Shown here piece by piece: positions 1 through 8,143 of a DNA stretch of 64,000 bases. The DNA is from Porphyrobacter sp. ULC335 (GTDB taxonomy: Bacteria; Pseudomonadota; Alphaproteobacteria; Sphingomonadales; Sphingomonadaceae): contig NZ_CP078091.1 in NCBI RefSeq assembly GCF_025917005.1, positions 434,001-498,000 on the forward strand. The letters are read 5' to 3'. Position 1 is the stretch's first letter; each line of letters opens with the position of its first letter. The position numbers and the translations under genes are program-made. A model generated the notes under the pieces. It worked only from the letters and a program-made list of their open reading frames with translations. It was not told where the DNA came from and did no database searches.

Positions 1-9
1 CTTTTTCAT
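1..9 (-). CDS. Possible start of a gene leaving the window
   Basis: Reading leftwards, an ATG at 9-7 followed by two Lys codons (Met-Lys-Lys) sits a few bases after an AGGGG ribosome-binding-like run at about 15-19. It may be the start of a gene downstream of the inositol-monophosphatase gene on the same strand. Three codons cannot identify a product. The rest of 10-157 holds nothing I recognise. Confidence 0.2.
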
Positions 10-157
10 GAGTGCCCCTAATTGCAAAACTGTCCGGAATAGGACGGCGGCCCAAATACCGGCTGATCCCGATGTGACAATATTTGCGAAGCGTACCGCG
101 CTGATTATGCAGGATGTTGTTGCAGCGGCGCAACGCTGGCCTGACCGGGAACGGGCT

Positions 158-928
158 TCAGCCCATCGCCTCCAGCACATCTTCAAGCCGCGCCGGATCG
201 CCCAGCGCGATCACCGTGCCGTCGGACCCTGCGTCGAGCGGGTTGCCCTGCCAGTCGGCCATCATGCCCCCCGCCCCTTCGACCACCGGGACGAGCGCCG
301 CATAGTCATAGAGCTTCAGCCCGGCCTCGATCACCACGTCGACATGGCCGCTCGCCACAAGGCCGTAATTGTAGCAGTCCCCGCCGAACACGATCTTCTT
401 TTCGGCGACCTGTTTGGCGACCGACATGAAGGCGTCGGCCTCTTCATTGGTGAAGAGATGCGGGCTGGTGGTGGCGAGCACCGCGTCACCGAGTTCCTTG
501 AGCGGCTTGGTCGTGGCGGGTTTGCCGTTGAACAAAGTCGGCTGGCCGATGCGGCCCACCCAGCGTTCGCCGCTGATCGGCTGGTCGATGATGCCCAGCA
601 CCGGCCAGCCATCCTGCAGCAAGGCGATCAGCGTGCCGAAGATCGGGCGTCCGGCGATGAAGCTGGTGGTGCCGTCGATCGGATCGAGAACCCACTGGCG
701 GCCCGCGCCTTCGTTGCGGGTGCCATATTCCTCGCCGATGATCCCGTCGGCGGAGAACTCCGCTTCGATCAACCGGCGCATCGCGGCTTCGGCGGCGCGG
801 TCCGCTTCGGTGACGAAGCTGCGGTCGGCCTTCTTCTCCTCGGACCATTGGCCGCGGAACAGCGGGCGGATGGCAGCGCCTGCCAGATCGGCAAGGCGCA
901 GGGCTAGGGCGAGATCTTTATCGGTCAT
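158..928 (-). CDS. hisN: Inositol-monophosphatase family phosphatase, probable histidinol-phosphatase
   Basis: A Mg2+-dependent phosphatase of 256 residues, the usual length of the family. The metal-binding motifs are clear: Glu-Glu in GEEYG near 65-69 and DPIDGT at 82-87, with a C-terminal YDYAALVPVVEGAGG segment carrying the last metal ligand. Alphaproteobacterial members with this layout are often the HisN histidinol-phosphate phosphatase of histidine biosynthesis, but inositol-1-phosphatase or another sugar-phosphatase activity cannot be excluded. I chose the start MTDKDLALAL because upstream in-frame sequence reads into the preceding gene. The start overlaps that gene's stop by 4 bases (ATGA), which indicates translational coupling. 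The family call is firm; the substrate is inferred. Confidence 0.85.
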   Translation of the reverse strand: MTDKDLALALRLADLAGAAIRPLFRGQWSEEKKADRSFVTEADRAAEAAMRRLIEAEFSADGIIGEEYGTRNEGAGRQWVLDPIDGTTSFIAGRPIFGTLIALLQDGWPVLGIIDQPISGERWVGRIGQPTLFNGKPATTKPLKELGDAVLATTSPHLFTNEEADAFMSVAKQVAEKKIVFGGDCYNYGLVASGHVDVVIEAGLKLYDYAALVPVVEGAGGMMADWQGNPLDAGSDGTVIALGDPARLEDVLEAMG

Positions 929-1272
929 GGGGCTTCCCAATAATCGAACGCCTCGGCCTGTCGAGCCTCGGTATAGCGGCGCGCTTCCGGCCCCTCCCAT
1001 TCGCGCGGCAGGTCGTCGTACACGCCGATGCGGCTGACAAACCAGCCCTGCCCCGGCAACCCGTCCGACTGGCGCACCACCAGAACCGCGAGACCGGGTT
1101 CGCCTGCCGCCCGCCCGTCCTCGTCGATCCGGTCGAGCACCTTGCAAAGCTGGCGCATCAGCGGGCGGGTGAAGGCGTGGCCGAGAATGTTGAGCAATGC
1201 GCCATAGGTGAACGCCTGCCGCGCACGGGCCGCTTCGATCAGGAGGGCGCGGATTTCGGAGGGGTCGAACAT
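925..1272 (-). CDS. Conserved hypothetical protein, 115 aa
   Basis: A soluble protein of 115 residues with no signal peptide or membrane segment. It has a helical N-terminal half and a C-terminal half rich in Trp, Tyr and Asp (…GQGWFVSRIGVYDDLP…). I do not recognise a named domain. It overlaps the downstream phosphatase gene by 4 bases, so the two are almost certainly co-translated. It is separated from the upstream prs gene by an inverted repeat. The coding call rests on the overlap and on the good in-frame composition. Confidence 0.7.
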   Translation of the reverse strand: MFDPSEIRALLIEAARARQAFTYGALLNILGHAFTRPLMRQLCKVLDRIDEDGRAAGEPGLAVLVVRQSDGLPGQGWFVSRIGVYDDLPREWEGPEARRYTEARQAEAFDYWEAP

Positions 1273-1282
1273 CGCTTCACCC

Positions 1283-1390
1283 CTTCGTCATTGCGAGGAG
1301 CGAAGCGACGCGGCAATCCATGGTCTGCCGTCGCCGCTTGCCGAGAGGTTGGGCCATGGATTGCTTCGCCTGCGGCTCGCAATGACGAAG
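1283..1390. repeat. REP-like nested inverted repeat downstream of prs
   Basis: Perfect 15-bp outer arms (CTTCGTCATTGCGAG at 1283-1297 and its complement at 1376-1390) enclose inner 11-bp arms (GCAATCCATGG at 1313-1323 and CCATGGATTGC at 1354-1364). The right arm abuts the prs stop codon. The layout is that of an extragenic palindrome, a type common in sphingomonad genomes. It may act as a 3' stabiliser or terminator for prs. Confidence 0.85.
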
Positions 1391-2326
1391 TCAGTCGAAC
1401 AGGCTGGAAACCGAGCTTTCATCGGCAATCCGCCGGATCGCCTCGCCTACCAGCGGCGCAATCGGCAGGATGCGGATGCGGTCGGAGGCTTCGGCGGCTT
1501 CGGTGGGCCGGATCGAATCCGTGATCACCAGCTCCTTGAGGCTCGACCCGTTGATCCGCGCCACTGCCCCGCCCGAAAGCACGCCGTGGGTGATGTAGGC
1601 CGCGACCGACTTGGCCCCGCCTTCCAGCAAAGCCTCTGCCGCGTTGCACAGCGTGCCACCCGAATCGACGATGTCGTCGATCAGGATGCAGTGCCGGCCG
1701 GAAACGTCGCCGATGATGTTCATCACCTCGCTCTCGCCCGGACGGTCGCGGCGCTTGTCGACGATGGCGAGCGGCGCATTGTCGAGCCGCTTGGCGAGCG
1801 CACGCGCGCGCACCACGCCGCCGACGTCGGGCGAGACCACCATCAGCGCCTGATCGCCATACCGCGCCTGAATATCAGCCGCCATGACGGGCGCGGCATA
1901 GAGGTTATCGGTCGGGATATCGAAGAAGCCCTGGATCTGCCCGGCGTGGAGGTCCACCGCCAGCATCCGGTCAGCGCCCGCTTCGGTAATCAGGTTCGCC
2001 ACCAGCTTGGCCGAGATCGGGGTGCGCGGGCCGGGCTTCCGGTCCTGCCGGGCATAGCCGAAGTACGGCACCACCGCAGTGATCCGCTTGGCCGAGGCAC
2101 GGCGCAGCGCATCGATGCAGATCAGCAGTTCCATCAGGTTGTCGTTGGCCGGGAAGTTGGTCGGCTGGACGACGAACACGTCTTCCCCGCGCACGTTTTC
2201 GTGAATCTCGACGAAGACTTCCTCGTCCGAGAAGCGCCGCACGCTGGCATCGGTCAGCGGGATTTCGAGATAGGCCGCAATGGCCCGGGCGAGCGGCAAG
2301 TTCGAATTGCCGGACATGATCTTCAT
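1391..2326 (-). CDS. prs: Ribose-phosphate pyrophosphokinase (PRPP synthetase)
   Basis: Makes 5-phosphoribosyl 1-diphosphate from ribose 5-phosphate and ATP, feeding purine, pyrimidine, NAD, histidine and tryptophan synthesis. It has 311 residues, the standard bacterial length. Visible motifs are the regulatory/active-site segment [12 protein letters not shown], the ATP-site segment YARQDRK, the flexible catalytic loop [10 protein letters not shown] and the PRPP-binding loop [12 protein letters not shown] near 215-226. The start MKIMSGNSN matches the family N terminus; the longer in-frame extension upstream lacks homology-like character. The cytosolic enzyme is single-copy and essential in most bacteria. 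Confidence 0.97.
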   Translation of the reverse strand: MKIMSGNSNLPLARAIAAYLEIPLTDASVRRFSDEEVFVEIHENVRGEDVFVVQPTNFPANDNLMELLICIDALRRASAKRITAVVPYFGYARQDRKPGPRTPISAKLVANLITEAGADRMLAVDLHAGQIQGFFDIPTDNLYAAPVMAADIQARYGDQALMVVSPDVGGVVRARALAKRLDNAPLAIVDKRRDRPGESEVMNIIGDVSGRHCILIDDIVDSGGTLCNAAEALLEGGAKSVAAYITHGVLSGGAVARINGSSLKELVITDSIRPTEAAEASDRIRILPIAPLVGEAIRRIADESSVSSLFD

Positions 2327-2437
2327 CGGATGCGAATCCCCGTTGGCGCGACGCAAACCGCCTAGCGCCGCGTCATGGAATTGCAAAGGAGCGCGGGCGT
2401 GTTCTCGTCAGGTTAGGGTCGAGGGCGCGCGCATCGG

Positions 2438-2507
2438 AATGATCGGGTCCGCTTTCAGGTCATGTGCGAGAGAGTGCCGATGACCAGAAGTGGGTGGTTA
2501 ACTGCCG
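2438..2507. repeat. Cassette-boundary repeat, copy A (short form)
   Basis: The left end shares GCTTTCAG preceded by a CGGGTC-like run with copies B and C, and the right end GTGGGTGG…TGCCG matches theirs. The middle is different and contains its own small dyad (GGTCAT…ATGACC). It abuts the stop codon of the next ORF at 2508. Confidence 0.55.
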
Positions 2508-3146
2508 TCAGGCCGCCCCTTCGGCAAGAAACGTCGATAATTGCGCGAAGCTGTCCGGGGCGTCATCCCAAAAAGGGGAAAGGTCTCGCGGGTTACGTTG
2601 CCGCAGGTCTGCCAAGATCGGCTCGTAGGCAGGTTCGGTCAATCGAATGAGCCATTCGACGATTGGCAGGCCCGCGCGAGCCATGCCGCACAAGATGGCC
2701 TCGGTTTGGTCGATCCAACCGTCGTTCGCGTGAAGTGAGCCTCGCTCAAGCGCCACGGAAAACCATGCGTCGATGAACTCAAGAACAGCCTCTCTCTCCG
2801 CCGCTTTCCATGTTTCCCATCGGGCAAGAGCGAGTTTGCCAAGCACGATTTCCGTGTTCGGCACGCCGAAAGGGCCAACTGCGGCCAACTCAAAAATCCG
2901 GGGCATCAGATACCGAAAATCTCGGTCCCCTCCTACCGTCAGGTATGCGCCAGTGATGTAGCGCCACAGCTGATCCCCATTCAGTTCCCGGAGGGGGCTA
3001 GAGAGCAAAACATCGACCTTCCGCGTGTCGATACAACAGGGGCACCCCTCGATGAGGGGCGGAGCCTTTGAAGAGAACACTCGATACAGGTCTTCGATTG
3101 AGGCCGCCAATCTTGCGTGGCTCGGAGTCGGTGGCGGGGTAATCAT
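2508..3146 (-). CDS. Hypothetical protein, 212 aa, in a cassette-like array
   Basis: A soluble protein of 212 residues with no signal peptide or membrane span. A CPCC motif near residue 36 could bind metal or form a disulphide. The rest is mostly helical and Trp/Leu-rich. I do not recognise a family. Its stop codon touches repeat copy A, and copy B lies upstream. It has the size and setting of a mobile accessory cassette rather than a housekeeping gene. Base composition is lower in GC than the flanking genes, which fits acquisition by transfer. Confidence 0.65.
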   Translation of the reverse strand: MITPPPTPSHARLAASIEDLYRVFSSKAPPLIEGCPCCIDTRKVDVLLSSPLRELNGDQLWRYITGAYLTVGGDRDFRYLMPRIFELAAVGPFGVPNTEIVLGKLALARWETWKAAEREAVLEFIDAWFSVALERGSLHANDGWIDQTEAILCGMARAGLPIVEWLIRLTEPAYEPILADLRQRNPRDLSPFWDDAPDSFAQLSTFLAEGAA

Positions 3147-3179
3147 TTCCGAAGCTTATGATTCGGGCTAAACGACCGC

Positions 3180-3296
3180 AACGGGGTCGCTTTCAGAATT
3201 TCGTCTTTCGGCGAGAAACCCGCTGAAGCTGCCCGGCAGGTATCGGGATCGCGCATCCGCCTCGCTCATGGCCGCTCGTGGGTGGGAAGTTGCCGC
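3180..3296. repeat. Cassette-boundary repeat, copy B
   Basis: About 115 bp. Positions 3189-3285 are identical, base for base, to 3729-3825 (copy C), exactly 540 bp away. Its ends can pair (GCAAC near the left end, GTTGC near the right end), and copy C shows the matching change (GCAGC and GCTGC), a compensatory pair. It ends directly against the stop codon of the ORF at 3297. Confidence 0.9.
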
Positions 3297-3686
3297 TTAC
3301 ATCGCGACGGTTTCGTAGCTGACCGAAACGCCAGCAACCGAATTATCCTGTTCAAAGATCCGAGACTTATCGGCATGCCGGATGAGTAGGCGGTCTGAAG
3401 CAAGCCATTTGATTTCAGCCCATGAGCCGCCCCAATCTCCGACTTTTGCGGCCCCATGATCATCATCCGCGCGGAACGTATTACCTCCTCCTTCTGGGGC
3501 TTCTCCGGCTCCCACAATCGAGATTTGCGTCGAATATCCGCTAGTCGCGCCGCAGTCGCGTTGAAACATCACCGCTTCGTGCTTGCCATCTGGCGAAACC
3601 AGTCGGGTTATGACTTCGTTGGTGCAAGCATCATCACAGGCGCCCACGGCAAGGGACAGAACCAAAAGGAGCAAAGCGCGGATCAC
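3297..3686 (-). CDS. Small exported protein, probable lipoprotein, 129 aa
   Basis: The N terminus MIRALLLLVLSLAVGAC is a hydrophobic signal ending in a lipobox-like VGAC with Cys17, so the mature protein is probably lipid-anchored. Four or more Cys residues (DDACTNE, RDCGA) suggest disulphides in the periplasm. The segment SPDGKHEAVMFQRDCGATSG resembles a common family of small phage- or integron-associated exported proteins of unknown function. It lies between repeat copies B and C, both in the same orientation, as one unit of the cassette-like array. Confidence 0.7.
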   Translation of the reverse strand: MIRALLLLVLSLAVGACDDACTNEVITRLVSPDGKHEAVMFQRDCGATSGYSTQISIVGAGEAPEGGGNTFRADDDHGAAKVGDWGGSWAEIKWLASDRLLIRHADKSRIFEQDNSVAGVSVSYETVAM

Positions 3687-3719
3687 TGGCGCAAATTAGC
3701 CCTCTCTTGAAACGGCAGC

Positions 3720-3836
3720 AATGGGGTGGCTTTCAGAATTTCGTCTTTCGGCGAGAAACCCGCTGAAGCTGCCCGGCAGGTATCGGGATCGCGCATCCGC
3801 CTCGCTCATGGCCGCTCGTGGGTGGAAAGCTGCCAT
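3720..3836. repeat. Cassette-boundary repeat, copy C
   Basis: A direct repeat of copy B with a 97-bp identical core (3729-3825). The terminal GGCAGC (about 3714-3719) and GCTGCC (about 3829-3834) are inverted complements. It lies 3' of the ORF at 3851-4276. Confidence 0.9.
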
Positions 3837-3850
3837 ACCAGCAGTGGGAA

Positions 3851-4276
3851 TCAGAATTCGATTGAGGCAATGAGCCCACGCGTCTGCTCCAACTCTGTTG
3901 CCACATCGGGCTCAGTTGGCTCCATGGACGTGTAGGTAACGAGCGCAACGTCTTGACCGTTCGACAGATACCACGCGGCTAAAACCTCGCCTGCTGCACT
4001 GCCTACACAACCAACAGACATAACTCGCGTGTTAGTTTCCTCAAAATGCCGACAATTCAAAGATTTGCGGGCAAAAAAGTCTCCAAGCAGCATTCGCAAG
4101 CTGTCAACCGTGACTTCTGGATTTGCGCCGCCGCGGTAGGTCGCGGTCGAAAACTGAATTACACCCCGACCAAAAGGCCGAGCCAGCGTCGGCGGAGCGC
4201 CTTCAATCAAATCATCCGTGATGTCCGTCCAATCGGGCGGCAAATCGAAGCGCAGCCCATGAAATTGAACCCGCAT
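3851..4276 (-). CDS. DcrB/DUF1795-like protein, possible orphan immunity protein
   Basis: A protein of 141 residues with no signal peptide. It starts with a short strand followed by FDLPPDWTDITDD and ends ELEQTRGLIASIEF; this 'F.lP..W.D' opening and 'SI.F' ending resemble the DcrB/DUF1795 fold. In other bacteria such proteins often sit beside secreted toxins as immunity proteins. No toxin gene is adjacent here. It is the first unit of the cassette-like array, between repeat D and repeat C. The family call is tentative and the immunity role is inference. Confidence 0.6.
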   Translation of the reverse strand: MRVQFHGLRFDLPPDWTDITDDLIEGAPPTLARPFGRGVIQFSTATYRGGANPEVTVDSLRMLLGDFFARKSLNCRHFEETNTRVMSVGCVGSAAGEVLAAWYLSNGQDVALVTYTSMEPTEPDVATELEQTRGLIASIEF

Positions 4277-4327
4277 ACGTTTTCCTTAGGCTCGCCAAAG
4301 ATCGTTACATATCGATCGTATTCGAGG

Positions 4328-4395
4328 GCCGCTATGGGGTCGTTACCGGAACGGCAGCTTTTTGACCGAAATTTCAAAAAGCTGCCGTTCGTAAG
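4328..4395. repeat. Array-edge repeat D with perfect 17-bp hairpin
   Basis: GAACGGCAGCTTTTTGA at 4349-4365 is the exact complement of 4374-4390 with an 8-base loop. Just to its left, GCTATGGGGTCG resembles the left ends of copies B (GCAACGGGGTCG) and C (GCAATGGGGTGG). It lies immediately 3' of the gene at 4410-6728 and could end its transcription. It also marks the edge of the cassette-like array. Confidence 0.7.
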
Positions 4396-4409
4396 TAGCC
4401 CCGCGCGCC

Positions 4410-6728
4410 TCAGCCGCCCTTGCGGCTGGCCTTGGCGGCATCGATTACGCGCTTGTCCCACGTCACGCGGGTCTGGGTCTGCGGGTTGAAGCGGTCGTCC
4501 TCGTACTTGGCGCCCAGCGCGGCGGCGATTTCGGCCTTGGTCAGGTGTTCGGTCGGCTTCAGCGTGAAGACGTCGATCCCGCGGGTGATCTCGGTGCCGT
4601 AGATGTGGCCCTTGTACCAATAGACCGACCAGTATCCGCCCAGCACCATCTGCTTGGCGTCAATCGGGCCGCGGTCGAAATAGGCGATTTCCTTGGGATT
4701 GGCGCTGTCGGTGAAGTCCATCACGCTGAGGCCGCCCTGATACCACGCCTGCGCAAACAGATCGCGGCCCGGGACGGGGACAATCGATCCGTTGTGCGCG
4801 ACGCAGTTCTCCTTGTCGGTCTGCGGCGCGGGCATTTTGTAGTGGGCGCGGAACACCAGCTTGCCGTCGACGATGTCATAGACCGCGTTGGCGCCCCACG
4901 TGGCCGGATCGGACGCCTTGCAGCGCGGACGCCCGCCGCCGCCCCATTCGTCGGTGAAGATCACCTTGGTGCCATCATTGTTGAAGGTCGCCGAGTGCCA
5001 ATAGGCAAAGCCGGTGTCGGTCACGACATCGATGCGCTTGGGGTTCAGCGGATCGGCAATGTCGAACAGGATGCCGTTGCCCGAACACGCGCCTGCCGCC
5101 AGCTTCAATGCGGGGAAGACGGTGATGTCGTGGCACTGATCGGTCGGCGCGGTGTTCTGGGTGTCGTCGCCATGATCGCCGCCGGTCCACAGGCCCGCAA
5201 TCGAGCCGGTCTTCTCGTCGGCAAACACCCGCGGGCTCTTGACGATGCGCGACTTGGAGGGATCGGCCAGCGGGATTTCGATCACGTCGATCGAGAACAG
5301 CGCGGTGCGGGTGTCGCCCGCGATTTCGCCGACGCAGCCGGCCAGCTCTTCCCCGTCGCGGATGCCGGCGGTGCCCGAGTTGTAAACGATCAGGCGCGTG
5401 TCATCGGCGCTGACGATGGAGTGGGTGTGGCTGCCGCGGCAGGTCTGGACGCCGCCGACCTGCACGGGGCGGGCAAGGTCGGAGATGTCGAAGATGCGCA
5501 GACCCCGGAAACGCTCCGCATTGACCTTGCCCGGCGCGCCTTCCAGCCCGCAATCGACACGGCCGCGGGTCTGCTCGACGCTCATCACGAGGATGTTGCC
5601 GACCACCGAGACGTCGCCCTGACCGCCGGGGCACACGACGCTGCTCTTGAGGGTCGGCACCCCGTCAACGCCGAGCTTGTAGATGTTGAACCCGTGATAC
5701 GAGCCCGCCACCATGACATCGCCGAAGAACGCCATGTCGGTGTTGGCGAAATCGAGCAGCGGGGAGCGTTCGGCGTATTCGGTGAGGTCTTCCTCCTCGC
5801 GCGCGGGCGAGGCGGCGGCAACCGCTGCGCCTTCGGCAGGGGCGGGAGCCTCGGTCGCGGCGGCAGCGGCTTCGACAGCAGCGGCGGCTTCAACAGCTGC
5901 CGCTTCGGCTGCGCCCTCGTCCTTGTCCTTTTTGGGCGGGACGGGCGGGCGCAGGTCGGCAGGGTTGGCGGGGTTGAAGAAGCCGGCAGGCTTGGGCAGC
6001 GTCGCGACCTTGGTGAGGCCCATGATCGCCTCGCCCGCATTGTCGAACCCGGCTGCAAGGCCCGAGCGCGGATCTTCCGACAGGCGCGCCAGCACCTTGT
6101 CCATCCGCTTGATCTCGCTGGTCTGCTCGCTGTCGATATCGCCGACGAACTGGTAGAGCACCGGATCGGCAGCGGTGCCTTCCTCTTCGAGCAGCTTTTC
6201 GACCATGTCGACCGCGCCTTCGTGGTGGGCGATCATCAGGGTCAGGAACTGGCGGTCGAAGGCGACGCCCTTGGCCGCGGCCAGCGCCTTCATGTCCTCA
6301 GGCGAGGCCATGCCCTTCATCATGTGGTGCATGTGTTCGCCGTGGCCCTTCATCATCGGGTCTTCGACAGGCTCGCCGCGCTCCTTCAGCCAGGTCTGCA
6401 TGAAGGCGATTTCATCGGCCTGGCTGGATTCGATCCGGCCCGCGATCGTCACCAGATCCTCGGTATTGGTGCGGTCCTTGACCAGCTTGGCCATGTCGAG
6501 CGCCTGCTGATGGTGCACGATCATATGCTGCATGAAGGCGACATCGGAGGGGAGATAGCTCGCCTGCGCCAGCTTGGTCGCCTGTTCGGCGGTCAGGGTC
6601 TTGCTGGCCTGCCCCGGCGCGCCCGGCTGGACGATCTGCACGCTTTGGGCATAGGCGATGCCCGAAGCGGAAAGCAGCAAGGCGGCAAAGGCAGCGCGCG
6701 AGGCGCCGCGCGTGGCGGTTACGGTCAT
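4410..6728 (-). CDS. Exported DUF305 / LVIVD-type beta-propeller fusion protein
   Basis: 772 residues. A signal peptide ends near residue 27 (SGIAYAQ). Residues about 55-215 form a DUF305 domain, a ferritin-like helical bundle, with its hallmark His pairs (HH 72-73, HH 168-169) and an extra Met/His-rich loop (MMKGHGEHMHHMMKGM, 125-140) that could bind copper. An Ala/Glu/Pro linker spans about 265-310. The rest, about 320-755, is a propeller of LVIVD-type repeats (for example GLRIFDISDLARPVQVGG and LFDIADPLNPKRIDVV), which are found in secreted proteins of unknown function. The role is probably periplasmic or surface metal binding, by inference. It is transcribed away from the serine-hydrolase gene at 7009. 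Confidence 0.85.
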   Translation of the reverse strand: MTVTATRGASRAAFAALLLSASGIAYAQSVQIVQPGAPGQASKTLTAEQATKLAQASYLPSDVAFMQHMIVHHQQALDMAKLVKDRTNTEDLVTIAGRIESSQADEIAFMQTWLKERGEPVEDPMMKGHGEHMHHMMKGMASPEDMKALAAAKGVAFDRQFLTLMIAHHEGAVDMVEKLLEEEGTAADPVLYQFVGDIDSEQTSEIKRMDKVLARLSEDPRSGLAAGFDNAGEAIMGLTKVATLPKPAGFFNPANPADLRPPVPPKKDKDEGAAEAAAVEAAAAVEAAAAATEAPAPAEGAAVAAASPAREEEDLTEYAERSPLLDFANTDMAFFGDVMVAGSYHGFNIYKLGVDGVPTLKSSVVCPGGQGDVSVVGNILVMSVEQTRGRVDCGLEGAPGKVNAERFRGLRIFDISDLARPVQVGGVQTCRGSHTHSIVSADDTRLIVYNSGTAGIRDGEELAGCVGEIAGDTRTALFSIDVIEIPLADPSKSRIVKSPRVFADEKTGSIAGLWTGGDHGDDTQNTAPTDQCHDITVFPALKLAAGACSGNGILFDIADPLNPKRIDVVTDTGFAYWHSATFNNDGTKVIFTDEWGGGGRPRCKASDPATWGANAVYDIVDGKLVFRAHYKMPAPQTDKENCVAHNGSIVPVPGRDLFAQAWYQGGLSVMDFTDSANPKEIAYFDRGPIDAKQMVLGGYWSVYWYKGHIYGTEITRGIDVFTLKPTEHLTKAEIAAALGAKYEDDRFNPQTQTRVTWDKRVIDAAKASRKGG

Positions 6729-7008
6729 GGAAGTCCCCTAAGATCGAAAGTCGGTGGACAGACTGCCGCAGCCCCGCACGCAGTCAAGCCCGCTTGTTGG
6801 TCTGCAAGACGGCAATCGACGAACCTCCGATCACGGTCGAGCAAGGGCGAGCCCCGCTCTAGACGCCTGATGGAGCCGCCGCGCCGTCCCTGTCGCGCCC
6901 CACGCACCGTTCACCGCACGCGGCGAAATGCGCGCTTGTCGCGACGAATCGTGCGTGGATAAGTGCATCGTTAAGCCCGCCGCAACCCTGTTGGAGTAGC
7001 CTGTAGAT

Positions 7009-8040
7009 ATGGCACGCCCCCGCTTTTTCGCTGTTCTGACCGGCCTTGCCGCTTCCTTCGCGGCTCTGGCGAGCCCGGCGGCGGCGAACCAGGACGAGCT
7101 GCAGGCGACCTTCGACAGCACCTTCGGCACGCAGGAACGCAACCCGCAAAGCTTTGATGCGGTCTATGCCTCGACCTTCGAACAGCGCATTGCCGAACTC
7201 GCCAACCCCGCGATGGGGCGGATCGGTGTTGCTGCGGTAGACCTTGCCACGGGCGAGGAAGTGATGGTGCTGGGCGATCAGCTGTTCCCGATGGCCTCGA
7301 CCAGCAAGGTCGCGGTGGCCGCCACCTTCCTCGAGATGGTGGAACAAGGGCGTTACACCCTCACATCGGAATTCCCGCTGATGATGCCGGTGGTTTCGGC
7401 CAAGTATTCATCGGCCAAGGCGCCGGTGCGCCCGGGGCAGTATATGCCCGCGATCGACCTGATCGAGATCATGATCACCCGTTCCTCCAACCCGGCAACC
7501 GATGCGCTGCTCGCCGCAGTGGGCGGGCCGGCTGTGGTCAATGACTGGATGAAGCGGCAGGGGATTTCCAGCTTCTCGATCAACCGCGACATTGCGACGC
7601 TGGTGCGCGATGACGGGGAGTATAACCCCGCCGTCCACATCGACACGCGCGACGCGGCGACCCCGCGCGCCATGGTGCGCCTGCTCGCCGGGCTGCATCG
7701 CGGCGATTTCCTGTCCGACCAGAGCCGTCAGGTGCTGCTCTCCGCGATGAGCCGCACCGTGACCGGCAAGCGCCGCATCCCCGCGCACATCCCGCTGGAA
7801 GCGCGGGTGAGCCACAAGACCGGATCGCTCAACAACACCTCGAGCGACGTGGGCTTGATCGAATGCCCCGATGGCCGGGTGATCGCGGTGGCGATCTACG
7901 TCACCGGTCAGGGCGGCAAGCAGGCCCGCGAAGAGCGGATCGCAGCCATTGCCCGCGCGCTGTATGATGGTTTTGCGGTCAGGGCCCAGCAGAACCCGAC
8001 CCGCAACTGGGCCAGCGCCCCCTACGCAACCGGCGGCTGA
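7009..8040 (+). CDS. Class A beta-lactamase-like serine hydrolase, exported
   Basis: 343 residues with a signal peptide ending near residue 26 (SPAAA). The three penicillin-binding-fold motifs are present in order: SxxK at 97-100 (STSK), SxN at 159-161 (SSN) and KTG at 270-272 (HKTGS). The RDAATP segment near 214-219 matches the RDTTTP landmark of class A enzymes. I see no clear ExxLN omega-loop glutamate; Glu204 is the only nearby candidate. It may therefore be a beta-lactamase, or a penicillin-binding-fold esterase or peptidase. A 280-bp divergent promoter region separates it from the gene at 6728. A strong terminator hairpin follows. Confidence 0.85.
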   Translation: MARPRFFAVLTGLAASFAALASPAAANQDELQATFDSTFGTQERNPQSFDAVYASTFEQRIAELANPAMGRIGVAAVDLATGEEVMVLGDQLFPMASTSKVAVAATFLEMVEQGRYTLTSEFPLMMPVVSAKYSSAKAPVRPGQYMPAIDLIEIMITRSSNPATDALLAAVGGPAVVNDWMKRQGISSFSINRDIATLVRDDGEYNPAVHIDTRDAATPRAMVRLLAGLHRGDFLSDQSRQVLLSAMSRTVTGKRRIPAHIPLEARVSHKTGSLNNTSSDVGLIECPDGRVIAVAIYVTGQGGKQAREERIAAIARALYDGFAVRAQQNPTRNWASAPYATGG

Positions 8041-8067
8041 CCGCCTCGCCTGACGACAGGCAGCAAA

Positions 8068-8095
8068 AAGGGCGGCGCCTTGCGGTGCCGCCCTT
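8068..8095. terminator. Bidirectional terminator between convergent genes
   Basis: AAGGGCGGCGCC (8068-8079) pairs with GGTGCCGCCCTT (8084-8095) over a 4-base loop, with one G-T pair. A-rich sequence lies on the left, giving U-rich RNA for leftward transcripts, and TTCCTGTTTG lies on the right. It serves the gene ending at 8040 and the convergent gene ending at 8144. Confidence 0.8.
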
Positions 8096-8143
8096 CCTGT
8101 TTGTGACTGTCCCCGCCACTGGAGCGGGGCAGGCAGCAACCGA

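Noticed and set aside
2438-4395. Ordinary integron attC sites
   Set aside because: Cassette layout fits, but I cannot see GTTRRRY/RYYYAAC core boxes or an integrase gene, so the array is reported without that name.
4545-6962. An 805-codon plus-strand open frame
   Set aside because: It is antisense to the DUF305/propeller gene and has no recognisable domain, signal peptide or suitable start region. High GC creates such frames.
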